DNA of 64,000 nt from Diphasiastrum complanatum (lineage: Eukaryota > Streptophyta > Lycopodiopsida > Lycopodiales > Lycopodiaceae). Both the position numbers and the translations under genes were made by a program. Each line of letters starts with the position of its first letter. The first letter of the stretch is position 1. The DNA is taken from assembly GCA_029204225.1 (NCBI GenBank), contig CM055095.1, positions 61,733,910-61,797,909 on the forward strand. The letters are read 5' to 3'. Of the stretch, positions 57,770 through 64,000 are shown in pieces. The notes beneath the pieces were generated by a model. It was not told the origin of the DNA. It searched no databases and saw nothing but the letters and a program-made list of their open reading frames with translations.

Positions 57770-58418
57770 GAGATTTCAACTAGTTTAGTCTAGTTTAGCC
57801 ACATTTTGGTAAATTTTCAATAAGAGGCCAAAACTCATTTTAGACTTAGAGATAAACTTTTTGAAGTTATATTAGTTTAAAATACATTCAATAAACACTT
57901 ATGGAAAGTAAGGGAAAGTTGGTAGTCGAGTTTGAGAGAGATTCAAATTTGAACTTTGGGTACATTGAATCTAGACCCAAAAATAGTAGGGTTTACATTT
58001 TGGAGGGAAAGCCAAGTGGCCAAATAGGGTTTGGAAACTCTATAAAAGGATGCAACTCGTGGAGAGACACATCTTCTCTCTTCTCTCTCTCATTTCATCA
58101 TTATACGTGGTTCTCTTTGGGTTCTACTACTCATTGGTGCACTATCTTGGTGTTATCTTGCAATCTTGTGTGTAGAATGCTCATTTATTGCTATTTTTGG
58201 TTTCACACGTGTGAAATATAGTAGTCTACTGTAATTGTACATACAGCAAACATATTTTATGTTTTGGTTCATGTTTGATCAATATCTCTTAGAGTTTGCA
58301 TCTCATTTTGTATGTAGATATTGATTTTTCTACATTGGCAGGATTGTTGGTTTGCTCCTTATTGTAACCAAAGATTTGGGACATGGATTGGATCCAGAAT
58401 TATCTGAAATCCTTCACA
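57765..58418 (+). repeat. 3' LTR of element F
   Basis: 654 bp, partner of 53274-53927. It is preceded by the purine tract GTTGAAGAGGGAG (57752-57764) and followed by GTAGC. The palindrome TTTCACACGTGTGAAA lies at 58201-58216 (here starting at the first T of that line). Confidence 0.95.
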
Positions 58419-58432
58419 GTAGCCCTCCCACC

Positions 58433-59209
58433 TGTCAACAAGGGTTAGAACAATGGATAGTTGCCTAACTATGAATAGATGCTACTTCTAGATAGTTCTC
58501 TACTTTTTCTCTAACTCTATCACCATTAACACTACACACCCCTAACTCTACTCAACTAAACTAACATTCATCATGATTTTGTGTGAAAGAGAAGAGAAGA
58601 ATAGAAGAGATAAAGAGGAGAAGAGAGAAAGGGAGAGATAGAGTAGAGGGGGAGGTTAGCTCAAAACCTCAAGATGCATGCTAATGGAGAAACCATAACT
58701 ATTAAAACAACAACATAGAAATGGAAACAAATAGAAACACATAACAAAAGCATTAGCATGAGCGCTTAGCAAATGAGGATGCTTGGCTCTCCAATTTGGT
58801 AGAGTTTTCTCCTTCTCATTAAGCATCCAAAATAGAGTACATGAGGTGCCTTTTTATAAAATGGGAAAGGTCCTTGTCCCAAATCCTATTGGCTAATATT
58901 CATAATGATCCTAACTATTCATCTTGGACCCAACTTGATCCAAGGGTTCATAAAAAGTACATTAGTACTCACAAGATTCATGTGAGTCCAAAGTTGGACC
59001 CAACTCTAAAAAGTAAACTTCTAAGTTTAAAATGACTTTGGGCCTCAAGTTTTATTTTAATTACATAGGGCCCAAGTATATTATTTCTTATTACAATTTG
59101 CTTGTGTGCTCATTGGGCCATGGACTTATACGTGCAGGAAGCCATGCCCTTGCAACACATTTATTGGCTCACTTCCCTTATTTTCTCTATGTTGGGAATA
59201 CCCCCAACA
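58433..59209 (-). repeat. LTR-like unit of about 777 bp
   Basis: On the plus strand it starts TGTCAACAAGGG and ends CCCCCAACA; on the minus strand it starts TGTTGGGGGTATTCCCAACA, a small terminal hairpin. It contains a purine-rich tract (about 58588-58650) and a TATA-like TTTTATAAAAAGGC on the minus strand near 58850-58865. No second copy, primer-binding site or clear target duplication is visible, so it could be a solo LTR or the 3' LTR of the minus-strand element on its right. Confidence 0.4.
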
Positions 59210-59535
59210 GGACCCACGGCCTGAAGTAGTGTCGATCCCTCGGCACTTGGCCGGTTCAGTAAAGGGAGCGCTTGGCTCACCGTTGATTGATCAGGTGCGT
59301 TGTGACCTCTTCCATGAATGTGATTCTGCCAATATTCTTCAAGTCCTTATTTGTATGCAGGGACTTGTGGACGCCGATGATCCATTGTTGATCAATCCAA
59401 GCTTGAAAGCAGCTCGTCGTCCAGGGATGGCCTAGAAGGCCGGCTTGGTAATACACATGAGCAATTGGCAGCTAATCCTCCACATGATCTGAGGCCAAGG
59501 TTTTATTATGATCAAAATAAATTGGTGGGAGGAAA
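59210..59535. other. Boundary stretch between LTR-like unit and ORF-X copy 2
   Basis: Short frames exist on both strands; none can be assigned with confidence. Confidence 0.3.
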
Positions 59536-62305
59536 TTATCCCACTTGGTCTCGATGCCCATCAGATATTTCCAAGTCCCGGACGTACGTTGCTACTGCGC
59601 GGACAATTGGATCCGGACAATTGAAATACTCCATGAAAAATTTGCTGAGAGCCCTTTGGGTGTCTACAGCCATTGTCCAACCGTGCTCGGAGTTGATTTT
59701 TGGCCAATTGTAGTTGTTGAGGATGATCTTGTCCATTGGGGTCCCACATTCCGCCCATTTGGTTTGTCGTAGACATGGCACGAAATGGGCGTTTATCCGA
59801 AGTTGCTGAGGACTAGTCACATAAGCCCTGATGGCCACAGGGTCTCGTTCGAAAAGTTGTTGTCGCTACTCTGGTTGTGGTAAGAGGGCGGGGAGTGCTT
59901 GCAGCTCGTTGCCCTTGATCGTTTGCGTGGAAAAGGATATCTGCCAACCGCTTCTTGAAGACTCGTGGGGATATCTTGATAGGAATTCATTGATCTTTTC
60001 TTCCATGGACTTGGGACGTCTGAAGGCCCGACTGGCAGATATAGTGCGTGAGCCTCTTGATGAGGAGGCTTGTCCTTCTCCTTGGCTCTGGCTGGGAACC
60101 GTGTCTTGGCCTTGGTCCTGCATCTTAGCTCCAGTATCGGGAGGCCCTTGGTCTTGCCCACCTGACCCCTGATCCTGGCTTGTGTCCCCCACTGTCTGCA
60201 AGCCTTGTTGTTGGCTCGTGCTTGCCTGGGCAATATCAAAGAGAGGTGGCATTGGAATTACCACCGGGGTTGGCTGAGCCTTCTACTCCATAAATCTTTG
60301 ACAAGCCTTAAGGGCTTGTTTTGCCTGGGCGAGCTCCTGTGTTGCGCTGGCCCGGTACTTGTCGAACTCCGCTTGGTAGCTGTTCAGAGTTTGGTTGTAG
60401 ACCTACACCTGATGTCTGAAAAGATTCATCTTTGCTTGAGAGAGTGGCATTGAGTCAGATGCAAGTTGAACTAACCAAACGAGTTTGTCTCTTTGCAGTG
60501 CTTGCACCTCCGCTCCCAGACGTGTGTTTTTTGCTTCATATATTTGGAGTTGCACCTGGAGGGGGCAGGCCGTTGGGATGCATCAAATTGAAGCTCCTAC
60601 ACCTTTGTGGAAGCATCCATTGGCGCTTTGGAGAGACTCTGAATATATTGGTTGAGGCCGTCCTCCTTCTGCTACAGCTTTAGGATTTCCCGGTGCCCGT
60701 TTTGCTCATGTTGCTGAGCAATTATCAACTCTTGCTGTAGCTTGGTAATTTCTGCTTGCAATTGGGTGTTGTTGGTTGCCAATTGTAGTATCCGGTTGTC
60801 CAATGATGCTCTGGCTACTACCGCAGGGGCTTGTGAGGTAGTGGCCCCGACGACTTGCATAGTGGCATCGTTGTCCTCGATGAGTTTCTCCGGTGATCTT
60901 TTGTCATCTGGGGCGGTGGGATCTGTCCGATCTGGTGACGGAAGGAAAACAATTTGTGCAATTGCGTCATCAGGCAATGGTTGGTCACCCTCGACAGCCC
61001 TTGATGGAGAAATAGGGGGTGTGGGAGAAACAGAAGTGGAAACAAGGATGGGGACAATTTGTCCAAACGAGAGAATGGGTGGAACAGAGAGGAACTGGAG
61101 GGTGGTGTGGAGTACGGAAGGCGAAGATGGGGCAAAAGTGGTCTGGCATGGTGGTGAAAAGTTGATGACCTGCATCCACGCCAGAGTGTCCGGAGACAAC
61201 TGTGAGTCAAAAGGGTTGAACTGGAGAGGAACAACGGTGGGAACTGGAGTAATGGAGGATGCGATAGTAATGGAAGGGGTGGTAGAAAATGGAACATAGG
61301 TAGAAGTAGTATCAACGGAGGAGATGGGAATGGAAACAGAAGTAGTCGTTGTGGGTGGAACAGAAGGAAGAGGAGCGGCAACAGAAACAGGAGGAGGGGG
61401 CTGTACAGAATAGGAAGTGGCGATGGTAGATGTTGGAGCTGTTATTGGTGTGGTGGTGGTGGTGCGACGTCTGGTGGTAGGTGGAGATGAGCAGGAAGGG
61501 GCAGCGCCACACATTCTTTTGTTGGTCGTCGTGTCAGTAATTGTAGGTTGGACAGATGTGAAAGCGGTAGATGGAAGATAGAGGTTAGTATGTAGCACGA
61601 TGGATGATAGAAGGCTAGAACGGCGAAAATCATGCACTTTCGCCTCTAGAAGTGCACAGGCAAAGTTACACAGCAGGGGGCCTATTGCGATATGCTCACG
61701 TGTGTTGGGTTTGGATTGTTAGTTCGTGGATGAGGAAGGCATACCAGTCGTATGGCATAACCGTGGGGCCAGGGAATTCCAGGAAGGACTCCAAAATTTG
61801 ACTCAGCAATGTGGACTAGATTCTGTCCGTGCGAAATATTGTTCAGCAAATGCGTAGCCGTCTGAATGACTGGTTCTGTGATAGCCTCTATCAGGTACCC
61901 GTTGTTAGTTTGGATCGGAATTTTGGGCACAGTCTAGGTGATGAAAGGTTTTATCAGGGCTTTTGCCTGATGATGAGAGATGGACTGGCGGTCACTGGAC
62001 ATAATGCCGACAGTGACCATCGAGTCCGCGTTAATCCATACCTTGTACATGGTGCCCTGGTACAAGAAGTAGAAATGCGCCTTCGGCACATCCAACATGG
62101 TGTAAGCGTGAAGGGCGAGGCCCATGCTAATGTTAGAGCTGAAAAGCGCTAGGTAAAAACCCATTGCTTCAAGAAGTGAGCCAGCAATCTGGAGCCATGG
62201 TTTAATCAGGGCTTCAGAAGGCAAGGGCCAAATCTGGGTGGCTGATGGTATTTCTCATTGGATCACCTGCTTGGTGCCAGAATCGTCGGAAGATGAGGAG
62301 GCCAT
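59536..62305 (-). pseudogene. ORF-X copy 2: decayed protein of the same unrecognised family
   Basis: Minus strand from the ATG at 62305 (MASSSSDDSGTKQVIQ, then an in-frame TGA and continuation). An N-terminal globular part (61934-62260, KAHFYFLYQGTMYKVWINAD) is followed by a shift and PGIPWPHGYAIRLVCLPHPR (61682-61930). Next comes a long Pro/Ser/Thr-rich segment (about 61000-61520), then a coiled coil (about 60680-60790, NRILQLATNNTQLQAEITKL) and a further helical part with EFDKYRASATQELAQAKQAL and PTPVVIPMPP (about 60250-60390). A Gln/Gly/Ser-rich segment (60050-60230) and a C-terminal part (59536-59838, MDKIILNNYNWPKINSE) complete it. The KYR..EL and P.VVI motifs and coiled-coil order match copy 1 at 2.6-5.8 kb. 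No known domain is recognised. Confidence 0.5.
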
Positions 62306-62551
62306 ATTGGCAGTGATAGTTAAAGTGCGAAAAAGTAAAAAAAACAGTGGAAAAAGTAAAAAGTGATGGAAACGAGAAAAACAGTGGATAACAAGAGTTG
62401 GATGGTAGTAACAGCAGTTTAGAACGCAAATCTAGGTTCAGAGTATGTAGATGATGGCTTGTATGAAGTTTGGTCACATTCAGAAAACTTGGAAAATTCA
62501 GTCGAAATTTGAGCAGAGCTTCACTAGGAAAGGTGACAAATGACTCGAATT

Positions 62552-62570
62552 CAGCCCTTATATAGCGGAA
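62552..62570 (-). promoter_or_regulatory. TATA box upstream of ORF-X copy 2
   Basis: CCGCTATATAAGGGCTG on the minus strand, about 250 bases before the ATG at 62305. The leader is T/C-rich (poly(T) and TTTTTC runs), as expected for a transcribed plant leader or the R-U5 part of an LTR. Confidence 0.6.
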
Positions 62571-62645
62571 TTTAGAGTGCGTATTAGGTGAGATACACTT
62601 TTCCTTGCTCAGTTCCACCCAAATTTTGACAGGGACCTTCTTCAC

Positions 62646-63479
62646 AATATTCTAAGACCTCAGAGAAGTTTGCGACAGTTCAAAGGTGATTTGACTACCC
62701 TACAAAGGTTCTGTGAGGGTTCAAACAGTCTGTAAGGGTTCAATCCTCGCAAGGAGTGAATGCTCACATAACTTGCTCCTATGGTTAGGTTCTCAAGATT
62801 AGACCATGTGGACAGGCTAAATTCACTGCTCTGATTTCATTTATGCCCTTGCGAAGGTTGGTTTGATGATCTTGATGCTCTACGAAGGTTCTGAAGATTC
62901 TGCTTCTTAGAACTCTCGCATACACAAAAAATGATGTTTTTTTCATCAGTAACTCTTGCAGACATTTTCATGGATGCATCTGGGTCAAATCTAATGACTG
63001 CCCAAGTTTCAAGAGCTATCTTTTAGAGGATCTCCAAAAATCATGAAAAAAGTGCTCTTTTAGAGTGTTTTTTGACGAGATCTTGAGATTCTCTGATTTT
63101 TAACTTTTGCAAACTAGTAATCTGCTTCATCCATGTTAGATCTAACTGTTAGTAATTCTTTGAAAGTTTTGATACATATTTGGTAGTAGATCCATCAGTT
63201 CTGGGTGAATTTTAAACTTATTTCACCATAGTTATTGAGATCAAGATCTCTGATCTGCAAATTGGGGGCTTATTGGTGTAATCTGATGATCTGCTTCCCT
63301 CTTGATCCTATCTAGATCTAGATCCCCCTTAGATCTTGTTGGATCTTCCTTGATCTCACTAGATCTGGCTGAATCTTGATGGATCTAGCTTGATATGGCT
63401 TGATCTTCCTGGATCAAGTTGTGATAGCTGAACAGATAAAATTTTCGTAACATGCCACCACCAACCTAGATCTGTCTCA
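62646..63479. other. Non-coding stretch with GATC-dense segment
   Basis: No gene seen. It lies between the end of a gypsy integrase and the TATA box of ORF-X copy 2, so it could include U3 sequence of an LTR. Bases 63245-63420 carry 13 GATC sites, mostly as GATCT or AGATCT. Confidence 0.45.
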
Positions 63480-64000
63480 CTATGGTGGCCAGTACTTGTG
63501 CAACCAGCTACCATTGATGGGTGTATCGAAAGGTGTCCCATCTAGCTTCTCCAGATTTATGGCTCTATGATTAAAAATTTCTTTGATCCGATAAGGACCT
63601 TCGCCTGTGAATTTTTAATTCCTCTTGATCGCTTTGGTTTTATACATCAAGAATAGATCTCCAAAATGAAGATCTTTCTTTCGTAACCTGCGATCATTCC
63701 ATGCCTTGCGTCTTTCCTTTTCAGCTGCCAATGCATGCACAACTAATAAGCGTGTTTCACAGAGCTTATGTAGAGCTTCGTGGCATAATTGTAGAGATCT
63801 AGATTCATCAAGGCGTTGCGTTGTGGCAATTTCTTATGAAGGGACTAAAAACTCTACTGGCATTACGACATCCTGACCATATACCAGTTGGAATGGCATT
63901 TGATCAGTGCTTCCCTTATATGTTGTCTTGAATGCCCACAGAGCAGCATGCAACTTGTGTTCCCAATCCGATCTGATAGCTTCGACTGTTTTTGTGAGCA
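63480..64000 (-). pseudogene. Ty3/gypsy integrase C-terminal part, cut by the window edge
   Basis: Minus strand from the right edge: SDWEHKLHAALWAFKTTYKG and FQLVYGQDVVMPVEF are the end of a gypsy integrase core; FTGEGPYRIKEIF and INGSWLHKYWPP close the protein, with a stop at 63480-63482. One in-frame stop near 63839 and another near 63617 show decay. This differs from the chromovirus at 19-25 kb: no chromodomain follows and the GPYRI region differs. The rest of the element lies beyond the window. Confidence 0.8.

Larger units (their letters stand above)
53274..58418 (+). mobile_element. Structurally intact, non-autonomous copia-type LTR retrotransposon (element F)
   Basis: 5145 bp. LTRs of 654 bp at 53274-53927 and 57765-58418 begin TGTGAGAGATTTC and end AATCCTTCACA; about 19 differences by eye (~97% identity). 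A perfect 5-bp duplication, GTAGC, flanks it (53269-53273 and 58419-58423). A primer-binding site adjoins the 5' LTR and a purine tract (GTTGAAGAGGGAG) the 3' LTR. Inside are gag without a zinc knuckle, a protease tail without its active site, a scrap of reverse transcriptase, and a 411-codon frame of unknown function up to the 3' LTR. Integrase, full RT and RNase H are absent, so movement must have used enzymes from another copia. Confidence 0.93.

Noticed and set aside
59106-59435. 109-codon plus-strand frame
   Set aside because: It crosses the end of the LTR-like unit and has no recognised similarity; probably a chance open frame.
60742-61299. 185-codon plus-strand frame opposite ORF-X copy 2
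   Set aside because: It is the antisense of a Pro/Ser/Thr-rich low-complexity coding stretch, where open antisense frames arise easily.

Overview
This window is nuclear DNA of a land plant with a large, transposon-rich genome. The evidence is a spliced tonoplast-type sugar transporter gene, a plant-type gene carrying an SPKVSCIGQV motif, and many plant LTR retrotransposons whose primer-binding sites match plant initiator tRNA-Met (TGGTATCAGAGC). The transporter is diverged from the angiosperm form and the genome is AT-rich and gene-poor, which would fit a fern or other seed-free plant. That placement is an inference. No rRNA gene, tRNA gene or CRISPR array was seen.

Only two host genes are supported. 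A five-exon tonoplast monosaccharide transporter (TST/TMT family) lies on the minus strand at 11.3-15.3 kb, with its leader and TATA region at about 16.6 kb. A 293-codon intronless reading frame of a plant-specific family lies on the plus strand at 34.3-35.2 kb, behind a probable 5'-UTR intron.

Layout. 0-2.3 kb: copia gag-pol fragment (minus). 2.6-5.8 kb: decayed copy of an unrecognised ~1000-codon protein, ORF-X copy 1 (plus). 6.7-7.5 kb: copia protease/integrase remnant. 7.5-10.2 kb: decayed non-autonomous copia (minus). 11-16.7 kb: transporter gene. 16.8-18.8 and 25.4-25.6 kb: L1-type LINE split by a complete 6.6-kb Ty3/gypsy chromovirus (18.8-25.4 kb, target duplication CATTG). 25.6-33.7 kb: LTR pieces, a copia gag fragment, a hairpin-unit tandem array and AT-rich sequence. 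34-37 kb: second gene and its flank. 37.4-43.8 kb: plus-strand copia interrupted by a complete minus-strand copia (38.6-43.3 kb). 44-53.2 kb: a pile of copia elements with a local ~1.2-kb inversion. 53.3-58.4 kb: a structurally intact LTR element with perfect target duplication GTAGC that lacks a usable pol and ends in a 411-codon frame of unknown function. 58.4-59.2 kb: an LTR-like unit. 59.5-62.3 kb: ORF-X copy 2 (minus). 63.5-64 kb: the integrase end of another gypsy element.

The most unusual signals are: (1) the non-autonomous LTR element at 53.3-58.4 kb and an older relative at 7.5-10.2 kb sharing the same non-standard 3' coding region; (2) two divergent copies of the ORF-X family with matching architecture; (3) an inversion that scrambles two retrotransposons but can be undone on paper; (4) a palindromic G-box-like core, CACA(C/T)GTGTG, recurring in otherwise different LTRs; and (5) a hairpin-unit tandem array at 30.4-30.8 kb.
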